Source: Streptomyces roseolus (lineage in GTDB: Bacteria; Actinomycetota; Actinomycetes; Streptomycetales; Streptomycetaceae). From it: DNA of 64,000 bases. The translations under genes and the position numbers were made by a program. Each line of letters opens with the position of its first letter. The stretch's first letter is position 1. Positions 57,712 to 64,000 of the stretch are shown here, one piece after another. The stretch spans positions 203,927-267,926 of the forward strand of contig NZ_BMTV01000008.1 in assembly GCF_014649855.1 (NCBI RefSeq), written 5' to 3'. The notes under the pieces were generated by a model. It did not search any database. It was given only the letters and a program-made list of their open reading frames with translations, and had not been told where the DNA came from.

Positions 57712-58428
57712 TCAGCCCACCTCGGCGACCACGAACCCGGGCTTCTCCGGGCCCGCGTCCGCGAGCCGTCCGCCGTCCGGGCCCCAGATCCCGGCCCGGC
57801 CGCCGCCCTTCCCGACCTCGCTCGGCCCCAGCGAGTTGCCGAGCGCGACGAAGAGTCCGAAGTCCCGGGCCCGCACCGGGTAGACGGTCTCGAAGGAGTC
57901 GTTCCCGCCCTCCAGCATCGAACTGGCCAGGTACACCGAGCAGTCGTCCGCCGCGGCCCGCCCGGCGAGATCCGGGAACCGGTTGTCGTAACAGGTGGCG
58001 AGCGCGAACCGGAGCCCGTCGAGGACGAAGCGCCCGTCGGCGGTGCCCGCCGTGAAGGCGGCCTGCTCGGGCCCGTGGAAGAGGTTCCGCTTGTCGTAGC
58101 GGGCGAGCGTCGTGCCGTCCGGAGCGATCACCAGCGTCGTCAGGCCGGGCAGCGGACCCCCGCCCCGGACCGGCCCGTTGACGACCGCGGCCGTCCCGGC
58201 GGCCCGGCAGGCCTCGCGCACCGGCTCCAGACGCGGGTCGTCCTCGGTCAGGGTCAGGGCCGGGTCCTCCCGGATCAGGGCCGTCTCGTACCCGGTGAGC
58301 GACAGCTCCGCGAAGACGACGAGCCGGGCCCCGGCGGCCCCGGCCTCCCGGACGAGCCCGGCGATCGTCCGGACGTTGGCCTCGACGTCCCCGGCGACCG
58401 GGGCGAACTGTGCGGCGGCGATCTTCAT
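57712..58428 (-). CDS. Carbon-nitrogen hydrolase (nitrilase superfamily)
   Basis: This 238-aa protein has the Glu-Lys-Cys triad: Glu41 in VVFAELSLTGYE, Lys113 in YDKRNLFHG and Cys146 in LATCYDNRFPDL. It should hydrolyse an amide or nitrile. The size fits stand-alone amidases of this superfamily. The start MKIAAAQF at 58428 is chosen for family fit, although no clear ribosome-binding site is visible. It is monocistronic, with a terminator at its 3' end; the tRNA-like element lies 103 bp upstream on the opposite strand. Confidence 0.88.
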   Translation of the reverse strand: MKIAAAQFAPVAGDVEANVRTIAGLVREAGAAGARLVVFAELSLTGYETALIREDPALTLTEDDPRLEPVREACRAAGTAAVVNGPVRGGGPLPGLTTLVIAPDGTTLARYDKRNLFHGPEQAAFTAGTADGRFVLDGLRFALATCYDNRFPDLAGRAAADDCSVYLASSMLEGGNDSFETVYPVRARDFGLFVALGNSLGPSEVGKGGGRAGIWGPDGGRLADAGPEKPGFVVAEVG

Positions 58429-58530
58429 GGCGCCCATGCTCGCAGCACCCGTTCCGGGAAAATCCCGCGCCCCGCGCGGACGCCGTGGCCTACGCTCGCC
58501 GGAGCGGTGCCGCGCGCGGTGCCGCAGGGT

Positions 58531-58655
58531 GCGGGGCCGTGGCAGAGTGGGCGATCGCCTTCCCCGGCCGAGGAGGTCCCCGGAGCCGGGGAAGCAGGGA
58601 GTGGCCGCCGGACCTGGCGGTGAGCTCGCGCGGGTTCGAATCCCGTCGGCCCCGC
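58531..58655 (+). tRNA. tRNA-like element with an aberrant, enlarged anticodon/variable region
   Basis: The ends form a perfect acceptor helix (58531-58539 with 58647-58655, 9 bp; the inner 7, GGGGCCG/CGGCCCC, are the usual acceptor). A canonical T arm follows at 58630-58646 (GCGGG-TTCGAAT-CCCGT). A class-II-like D arm is at 58541-58559 (GGC-AGAGTGGGCGATC-GCC). Between them, instead of a normal 17-nt anticodon arm, lies a perfect 10-bp helix (CTTCCCCGGC with GCCGGGGAAG, 58559-58594, 16-nt loop) and a second hairpin CCGCC/GGCGG at 58605-58620. Total length is about 122 nt against 76-95. No 7-nt anticodon loop with U33 is evident and no CCA is encoded. It may be a tRNA with an insertion, a pseudo-tRNA, or an unusual allo-tRNA-like molecule. 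Confidence 0.55.
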
Positions 58656-58666
58656 ACCCGCCCCCG

Positions 58667-59239
58667 CTACTCCTCCGCGTCCCCGCGCAGCAGCCGCAGG
58701 AAGTCCCGGAAGGCGCCCGGCATGTCGACCGCGGCCGGGTCCAGGAGCCACTGGTACTGGAGGCCGTCCATCACGGCGGTGAGCAGCGGCGCCGCCCGCT
58801 CCGGGGTGAGGCCGCCCGGCAGCCGCTCGCCGAACTCCAGGCGCAGCACGTCCGCCATGCTCGCCCGCACCTGCGCGTACCGCTCGGTGAAGAACTCCCG
58901 CGCCGGGTGCCCGTCGGTGACGCTCTCGCCGAGCAGCGCGGAGAAGGTCTGCACGATCCCCGGCCGCATCGCGTTGTACTCCACCAGGGAGTCGAGCAGG
59001 TCGAGCCGCCAGCCCTCGCGGTCCCGGCCGCCGCTGGTGTCCCAGCGGTCGCGCTCCTCCAGGACGGCGACGAGCAGCGCCTCCTTGGTGGGGAAGTAGT
59101 GCAGCAGTCCCTGCTGGGTGAGGCCGACGCGCTCGGCGACCGAGCCCAGGGTGGCGCCCCGGTAGCCGCGCTCGGCGATCACCTCCAGGGCGGCGCGCAG
59201 GATCTCCGCGCGGCGCTCCTCGCTCCTGGTCCGTACCAT
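58667..59239 (-). CDS. TetR family regulator of the GH3 glucosidase
   Basis: This 190-aa protein has a TetR helix-turn-helix (RRAEILRAALEVIAERGYRG … TQQGLLHYFPTKEALL) and a C-terminal ligand domain. It is divergent from the GH3 beta-glucosidase gene, with a perfect 8-bp inverted repeat in the gap, so it is very likely the local repressor. The inducer may be a glucoside, although TetR control of GH3 genes in Streptomyces has varied ligands. Its 3' end is 11 bp from the tRNA-like element. Confidence 0.9.
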   Translation of the reverse strand: MVRTRSEERRAEILRAALEVIAERGYRGATLGSVAERVGLTQQGLLHYFPTKEALLVAVLEERDRWDTSGGRDREGWRLDLLDSLVEYNAMRPGIVQTFSALLGESVTDGHPAREFFTERYAQVRASMADVLRLEFGERLPGGLTPERAAPLLTAVMDGLQYQWLLDPAAVDMPGAFRDFLRLLRGDAEE

Positions 59240-59318
59240 CGCCGGCTCCCTTTCCGCAGCTCCTGTCCCCAGGACCGTACGCCATCCGCCGACCCGTGAA
59301 ATAACAGAAAGGTAACGT

Positions 59319-59342
59319 CACCTACCGATCTACAGGTAGGTG
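59319..59342. promoter_or_regulatory. TetR operator: CACCTACC-N8-GGTAGGTG
   Basis: A perfect 8-bp inverted repeat with 8-bp spacer lies between the divergent TetR and GH3 genes, flanked by AT-rich AATAACAGAAAGGTAAC. Its position upstream of GTG 59387 fits repression of the glucosidase, and probably autoregulation. Confidence 0.82.
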
Positions 59343-59386
59343 TGCCCATCATGGCGGCACCAGCACTTCGACGCGGAGGTACCGAC

Positions 59387-61846
59387 GTGAACGAGACGGA
59401 CGCGAACGAGGACGCCGTGCGCGAGGCGGCCGTCGAGGCCGCGCTCGCCCGGCTCGACCTGGACGCCAAGACCCGGCTGCTCGGCGGCCGGGACATGTGG
59501 TCGCTGCCCGCCGTCCCGGAGATCGGACTGGCCTCGCTCGTCATGTCCGACGGCCCCGTCGGCGTCCGCGGCGTCCGCTGGACCGCCGACGACCCCTCCG
59601 TCGCCCTGCCGTCCCCGACCGCGCTCGCCGCCGCCTGGGACCCCGCCCTCGCCCGCCGGGCCGGCCGGCTCCTCGCCCAGGAGGCCCGCCGCAAGGGCGT
59701 CCACGTCCTCCTCGCCCCCACGGTCAACCTGCACCGCACCCCGCTCGGCGGCCGCCACTTCGAGGCCTACAGCGAGGACCCGTACCTCACCGGCGCCATC
59801 GGCACCGGCTACGTCCAGGGCGTCCAGGACGGCGGCGTCGGCACCACCGTCAAGCACTTCGTCGCCAACGACGCCGAGACCGACCGCTTCACCGTCGACA
59901 ACAAGGTCGCCCCCCGCCCCCTCCGCGAGCTCTACCTCGCCCCCTTCGAGGCGATCGCCACCCATGCCCGCCCCTGGGGCGTCATGACCGCCTACAACCA
60001 GGTCAACGGCGTGACGATGACCGAGCACCACCAGCTCGTCAACGAGGTCCTGCGCGGCGAGTGGGGCTTCGACGGCGCCAACGTCTCCGACTGGATGGCG
60101 GCCCGCTCCACCACCGGCGACATCGCGGGCGGCCTCGACGTCGCCATGCCCGGACCCGTCACCGTCTACGGCGAGGCCCTCGCCGCCGCCGTCCGCGCCG
60201 GCGAGGTCGACGAGTCCGCCGTCGACACCGCCGTGCGCAACGTCCTGCGGCTCGCCGCCCGCGTCGGCGCCCTCGAAGGCGCCCCGCCCGTCGTCACCGA
60301 ACCCCCCGCCCCGATCGACGGCGACGCCCTCGCCCGCGAGATCGCCCGCCGCGGCTTCGTCCTCGTCCGCAACGAGAACGGCGCCCTCCCGCTGAAGCCC
60401 GGCACCGTCGCCCTCTCCGGCGCCGCCGCCCGCGACGCCCGCGTCCTCGGCGGAGGCTCCGCCCAGGTCTTCCCCGAACACGTCGTCTCCCCGCTCGCCG
60501 GCCTCACCGCCGCCCTCGCGGAACTTCCCGGCGGGGCACGCCTCAGCTACGCCGTCGGCGCCGACCCCAGCGACGAACTCGCCCCCGCCGACCAGGGCTT
60601 CACCCTCCGCGCGGTCTGCCGCGACGCCGACGGCACCGTCCTCGGCGAGAGCGGCCTCCCCCACGGCCAGGTCCAGTGGATCGGCGACGACCTCCCGGCC
60701 GGCGTCACCCACGAGACCCTCGCCTCCATCGAGGTCACCGGCGTCTTCACCCCGCGCGAGACCGGGGCCCACGCCTTCGGCACCCGCGGCCTCGGCGCCT
60801 TCACCCTCACCGTCGACGGGCACGAACTCTTCGACGGCGTCCAGGAGATGGGCCCCGAGACCGACCCCTTCGAGGCGTTCTTCGGCTCCCCGGTCGAGCG
60901 CGGCGCCGTCGAGCTCACCGCCGGCGAGACCGTCGAGGTCTCCCTGAAGCACACCCTCGACAAGGAGTTCGCCGCCCCGCTCCCGGCCGTCGTGTTCTCC
61001 TTCGTCCACCTCGGTCCCCGCCGGGACCCCGACGAACTGATCGCCGAAGCCGTCGAGGCCGCCCGCGCCGCCGACACCGCCGTCGTGGTCGTCGCCACCA
61101 CCGAGCGCGTCGAGTCCGAGGGCTTCGACCGCGAGGACCTCGCCCTCCCCGGCCGCCAGGACGACCTCGTCCGCGCCGTCGCCGCCGCCAACCCGAACAC
61201 GGTCGTCGTCGTCAACGCCGGCTCCCCGGTCGAACTCCCGTGGCGGGAGGACGTCGCCGCGGTCCTGCTGAGCTGGTTCCCCGGCCAGGAGGGCGGCGCC
61301 GCGCTGGCCGACGTCCTCACCGGCGCCGAGGAGCCCGGCGGCCGGCTCCCCACCACCTGGCCCGTCGCCCTCGCCGACGCACCCGTCACCGAGGTCACCC
61401 CCACCGACGGCGTCCTCGACTACACCGAGGGCCTGTTCATCGGCTACCGCGCCTGGGACCGGACCGGCGCCGTCCCCGCGTACCCCTTCGGCCACGGCCT
61501 CGGCTACACGACCTGGTCCTACGACACCCTCACGGCGACCCCGGAGAGCGTCACCGTCCGCCTCACCAACACCGGCGACCGCCCCGGCCGCGAGACCGTC
61601 CAGCTCTACCTCGCGCCCGTCTCCGACCCCGTGGAGCGGCCCGCCCGCTGGCTCGCCGCCTTCGCCGGCGTCGAGGCCGCGCCCGGCGAGACCACCGAGA
61701 CGGAGATCGCCCTCCCGCGCCGCGCCTTCGAGATCTGGGACGAGGAGAAGAACGCCTGGGCCCCCGTCCCCGGCCGCTACGAGATCCACGCCGCCCACTC
61801 GTCGGCCGACGTCCGCCTGACCGCCACCGTGGAGCTCCGGGGGTGA
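59387..61846 (+). CDS. GH3 beta-glucosidase with PA14 insertion
   Basis: This 819-aa protein has the GH3 N-domain (TRLLGGRDMWSLPAVPEIGL, KGVHVLLAPTVNLHRTPLGG, TVKHFVANDAET, nucleophile Asp in GANVSDWMAAR), the GH3 C-domain (GEVILVRN-type RRGFVLVRNENGALPL), an inserted PA14-like domain (about 395-540) and a C-terminal fibronectin-III-like domain (RPGRETVQLYLAPVSDP). It hydrolyses beta-glucosides from the non-reducing end. No signal peptide is visible, so it is probably cytoplasmic. GTG 59387 has GGAGGT eight bases upstream, so the earlier GTG 59342 and ATG 59351, which overlap the operator, are rejected. Confidence 0.92.
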   Translation: MNETDANEDAVREAAVEAALARLDLDAKTRLLGGRDMWSLPAVPEIGLASLVMSDGPVGVRGVRWTADDPSVALPSPTALAAAWDPALARRAGRLLAQEARRKGVHVLLAPTVNLHRTPLGGRHFEAYSEDPYLTGAIGTGYVQGVQDGGVGTTVKHFVANDAETDRFTVDNKVAPRPLRELYLAPFEAIATHARPWGVMTAYNQVNGVTMTEHHQLVNEVLRGEWGFDGANVSDWMAARSTTGDIAGGLDVAMPGPVTVYGEALAAAVRAGEVDESAVDTAVRNVLRLAARVGALEGAPPVVTEPPAPIDGDALAREIARRGFVLVRNENGALPLKPGTVALSGAAARDARVLGGGSAQVFPEHVVSPLAGLTAALAELPGGARLSYAVGADPSDELAPADQGFTLRAVCRDADGTVLGESGLPHGQVQWIGDDLPAGVTHETLASIEVTGVFTPRETGAHAFGTRGLGAFTLTVDGHELFDGVQEMGPETDPFEAFFGSPVERGAVELTAGETVEVSLKHTLDKEFAAPLPAVVFSFVHLGPRRDPDELIAEAVEAARAADTAVVVVATTERVESEGFDREDLALPGRQDDLVRAVAAANPNTVVVVNAGSPVELPWREDVAAVLLSWFPGQEGGAALADVLTGAEEPGGRLPTTWPVALADAPVTEVTPTDGVLDYTEGLFIGYRAWDRTGAVPAYPFGHGLGYTTWSYDTLTATPESVTVRLTNTGDRPGRETVQLYLAPVSDPVERPARWLAAFAGVEAAPGETTETEIALPRRAFEIWDEEKNAWAPVPGRYEIHAAHSSADVRLTATVELRG

Positions 61847-61864
61847 ACCGCTCCCCGCGCACGG

Positions 61865-61900
61865 CCCCGGGCGGCGGACCCGACGCCCGCCGCCCCGGGG
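61865..61900. terminator. Terminator between convergent GH3 and SGNH genes
   Basis: Arms CCCCGGGCGGCGG and CCGCCGCCCCGGGG pair over 13 bp with one bulged C and a 9-nt loop, placed exactly between the two convergent stop codons. Confidence 0.65.
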
Positions 61901-62803
61901 CTACTTCTCCGTGATCCGCCGGTACGCCAGCTCGGCCAGCCGCGCCTGGCCGTCCCGGTTCGGATGGAACCAGTCCCAGGTGCTCAGCAGCGAGGTGTCG
62001 AAACGGAAGCCGAAGACCGCGCCGCCGTCGTAGCGGCACAGCTCGTCCGCCGCGCAGACCTCGGCGAGCACCTCGTTGTACGCCACCACCCGGTCGCGCA
62101 CCGCGGTCCGCCGCCGCTCCGCCGCCGCCCCCGGGTCCAGCGGATCCGCCAGCATCGAGCCGCAGACGCCCAGCTCCCAGACCCGCCGGACCACCGGGTT
62201 CGCCCGGCCGGTGTCCCACAGCCGGTGCAGGTCCGGCACGCTCGCCACGTACACCCGCGCCTCCGGGGCGTCCTTCCGCAGCCGGGCGAGCGCCGCCTCG
62301 AACGACCGGCGGAAGTCCGTCACCGGCGTCATCCCCGCCGGGGTCGGCCGGCAGGCGTCGTTGGCGCCGATCATCACCGTCACGAGCCCGGGCCGCTCCG
62401 CCGCCGCCCGCGCCATCTGCTCCGGCAGCGCCGCCACCCGCGCCCCGCTCCGGGCCAGGTTCCAGCTGTTCCCGGCCACCCGGTCCGCGCCGAGGAGCCG
62501 CAGCGCCAGGCTGTTCACCGCCGGGTCCGTGCCGGTCGCCCAGGACGCCTCCGGGCAGTCCGCGAACAGCGAGCAGGCGTCGAAGGCGCGGGTGACGGAA
62601 TCGCCGACGGCGGCGACGGAGGCGGGGGAGACGTCCCACCGCGAGGCCGGGGTCGGCGTGGGCGTCGGCGCGGGCGTCGCCTTCCGCGCGGGGGCCGCCG
62701 TGCTCCCGGGGTCCGGCGACGCGCTCGTGCACCCCGCGAGCGCGGCGACCGCGAGGACCGCTCCCACGACGGCGGTACGGATGCGGTGTCGGCCGTACGG
62801 CAC
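61901..62803 (-). CDS. SGNH/GDSL-hydrolase lipoprotein
   Basis: This 300-aa protein has a lipoprotein signal (AVVGAVLAVAALAGCTSA, lipobox LAGC with Cys25) and a Pro/Thr linker. The SGNH set follows: block I VAAVGDSVTRAFDAC (Ser69), block II NLARSGARV, block III MIGANDACRP, block V DWFHPNRDG. It is a surface-anchored esterase or lipase. Several cysteine pairs (DACSLFADC, VCAADELC) indicate an exported disulfide-bonded protein. GTG 62803 follows AAGGAGGGGG. Confidence 0.9.
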   Translation of the reverse strand: MPYGRHRIRTAVVGAVLAVAALAGCTSASPDPGSTAAPARKATPAPTPTPTPASRWDVSPASVAAVGDSVTRAFDACSLFADCPEASWATGTDPAVNSLALRLLGADRVAGNSWNLARSGARVAALPEQMARAAAERPGLVTVMIGANDACRPTPAGMTPVTDFRRSFEAALARLRKDAPEARVYVASVPDLHRLWDTGRANPVVRRVWELGVCGSMLADPLDPGAAAERRRTAVRDRVVAYNEVLAEVCAADELCRYDGGAVFGFRFDTSLLSTWDWFHPNRDGQARLAELAYRRITEK

Positions 62804-63066
62804 CGGCCCCCTCCTTCACGCAGACGTCCTGGCGAGTGAAAGCTTCGTGTCCACCCGCCCCCGGACCGACCGTACGTCACCCCGATGACGGCGCGGCACG
62901 GTAGCTTTTCCCCCGTCGAACCTGCGGCGCGCCCGCGCCGACCGGCTCCGGTAAATTACATCACGTCACATGCTGTCCCTTTTCAGAAGGTTTGCGGAGT
63001 TCTTCGCCTGATGCTGTTTACCGAGGCCGCTGGGAAGGCGAACCTCGTCCCACACTGGAGGTCCCG

Positions 63067-63561
63067 GTGACGACACGTGGAGTCCTGTACGTACACTCCG
63101 CACCGCGCGCGCTCTGCCCGCACGTCGAATGGGCGGTGGGCGGTGTCCTCGGCGCGCGGGTCCAGCTCGACTGGATCCGGCAGCCCGCGGCGCCCGGCAC
63201 CTGGAGAGCGGAGTTCTCCTGGCAGGGCGAGACCGGCACCGCCTCGAAACTCGCCTCCGCCCTGCGCGGCTGGCAGATGCTCCGCTTCGAGGTGACCGCC
63301 GAGCCCTGTCCCACCGCCGAGGGCGAGCGCTACAGCGCCACCCCCGAGCTCGGCATCTTCCACGCCGTCACCGGCATGCACGGCGACATCCTCGTCCCCG
63401 AGGACCGCCTGCGCGCCGCCCTGGCCCGCGCCGCGCAGGGCGAGACGGTCCTGGAGGCCGAGGTCGCCCGGCTCCTCGGCAAGCCCTGGGACGACGAACT
63501 GGAGCCCTTCCGCTACGCCGGCGAGGGCGCCCCGGTCCGCTGGCTTCACCAGGTCGTCTGA
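63067..63561 (+). CDS. DUF3145 family protein
   Basis: This 164-aa protein matches the actinobacterial DUF3145 family: TRGVLYVHSAPRALCPHVEWAV, QLDWIRQPAAPGTWRAEFSW, LRFEVTAEPCPTAEGERYSA and GIFHAVTGMHGDILVPEDRL. Function is unknown; the protein is highly conserved across Streptomyces and related genera. GTG 63067 follows GGAGG. It appears monocistronic, with an AT-rich upstream region (62945-63030) likely to contain the promoter. Confidence 0.9.
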   Translation: MTTRGVLYVHSAPRALCPHVEWAVGGVLGARVQLDWIRQPAAPGTWRAEFSWQGETGTASKLASALRGWQMLRFEVTAEPCPTAEGERYSATPELGIFHAVTGMHGDILVPEDRLRAALARAAQGETVLEAEVARLLGKPWDDELEPFRYAGEGAPVRWLHQVV

Positions 63562-63632
63562 GCCCGTTCACCCGGACCCGCTAGCTTCGCGGCACTGGGC
63601 GCGCCGGGGGGCGCGCGGGCGGGGGACGGGCG

Positions 63633-63989
63633 TTGAGCACTCTGCGGAGGACGGTCGGCGGGGCCGCCGTCCTGCTGGCGGCGACGACACTGGGCGCGAC
63701 CCTGGTGCTCCTCGCGGGCTTCGTCTACCAGCTGGCGGCCGGAGACGCGACCGGCGCCCTGGCGGCGTGGGCGGGGGGACTGCTGGTCCTGGCGGTGGCT
63801 TTCTTCCTCCTCTTCGGTGCGATGCTGCCGGACGAGCCGACGACCCCCTCCGAGGGCTGGGTCGACGTGCTGGCCTTCTGCTTCGTCCTCCTCGGCCTCT
63901 TCGTCGGAGCCCCCTTCGGCATCGCGGGCTACGAAGCCCTGCGCCCCGAGACCACGGCGGTGGCACCCCCGCTCACCGAACCCCGCTGA
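63633..63989 (+). CDS. Small three-helix membrane protein
   Basis: This 118-aa hydrophobic protein has three membrane helices at about 9-33, 43-66 and 79-100 (FCFVLLGLFVGAPFGIAGY), with a short acidic loop between helices 2 and 3. No family is recognised. The TTG start follows GGGGGACGGG, which is a guess; codon use is strongly GC3. It is the last gene in the window. Confidence 0.65.
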   Translation: MSTLRRTVGGAAVLLAATTLGATLVLLAGFVYQLAAGDATGALAAWAGGLLVLAVAFFLLFGAMLPDEPTTPSEGWVDVLAFCFVLLGLFVGAPFGIAGYEALRPETTAVAPPLTEPR

Positions 63990-64000
63990 CCACGCCCGAA

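Noticed and set aside
58531..58655. Ordinary tRNA-Ser, tRNA-Leu or tRNA-Sec
   Set aside because: Acceptor, D and T arms fit, but the element is about 30 nt too long, no 7-nt anticodon loop with U33 is found, and no UCA anticodon is present.

Overview
The window is from a Streptomyces-type actinomycete chromosome. Third codon positions are almost all G or C, GTG starts and ATGA/GTGA stop-start overlaps are common, rare TTA (bldA-type) codons occur, and the gene families are typical of the genus: Mbl, MatB, secreted S8 and M4 proteases, DUF574 methyltransferase, DUF3145 and an FxsT-type STAND protein. Block 36.9-58 kb reads as conserved core chromosome, and roughly 6-36.7 kb as accessory. I see no insertion sequence, integrase, phage gene or CRISPR array.

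Layout. 0-6.4 kb: the tail of an unknown gene, a TTA-containing ECF sigma factor with a probable membrane anti-sigma partner, a Uma2 nuclease, two degraded stretches, a three-gene WXG100-like export/lipoprotein cassette (first gene frameshifted) and a DUF574 methyltransferase. 6.4-9.6 kb: a leftward, fully overlapping operon of an SDR, an SRPBCC protein and a phytoene-desaturase-like flavoenzyme. 9.8-23.8 kb: a divergent rightward cluster that looks like an undescribed small-molecule pathway built on two free-standing carrier proteins with no PKS or NRPS module. It holds a SAM methyltransferase, two ATP-grasp-type ligases, an MFS exporter, a DUF3419 (3-amino-3-carboxypropyl transferase-like) enzyme, a BtrH-like acyltransferase, an acyl-CoA dehydrogenase, an aminoacyl-tRNA-synthetase-derived amino acid:carrier-protein ligase, a thioester-reductase-like protein, two alpha/beta hydrolases and an adenylating enzyme. 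Three of its genes carry TTA codons.

23.7-36.7 kb: a leftward conflict/signalling locus. It comprises a 62-aa RiPP-precursor-like peptide with a HExxH peptide-hydroxylase-like enzyme, a caspase with a C-terminal effector-associated domain (EAD), a lipase-fold protein, a 1467-aa SAV_2336/vWA-like + NB-ARC + TPR protein (FxsT type), a MoxR ATPase and an EAD-VMAP protein. An oppositely oriented cation/proton antiporter lies in its middle. The organisation resembles the VMAP-MoxR-vWA ternary conflict systems joined to an Fxs-like RiPP module. A TTA codon in the first gene suggests developmental gating of the core.

36.9-64 kb: ohr/ohrR with a 36-bp palindrome, GNAT and MFS genes, a secreted S8 protease with a hairpin covering its ribosome-binding site, matB, a NarK-like transporter, a degenerate histidine kinase, mbl, a zinc-ribbon membrane protein, a MarR/oxidoreductase/second Ohr set, an EI24 protein, a pectate lyase, a LysR/M4-protease pair, a nitrilase-family hydrolase, an aberrant tRNA-like element, a TetR/GH3 beta-glucosidase pair with a clear operator, an SGNH-hydrolase lipoprotein, DUF3145 and a small membrane protein.

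Limits: functions come from reading motifs and recalling families. No similarity search or folding program was run, and starts were chosen from visible Shine-Dalgarno sites, stop-start overlaps and codon use.
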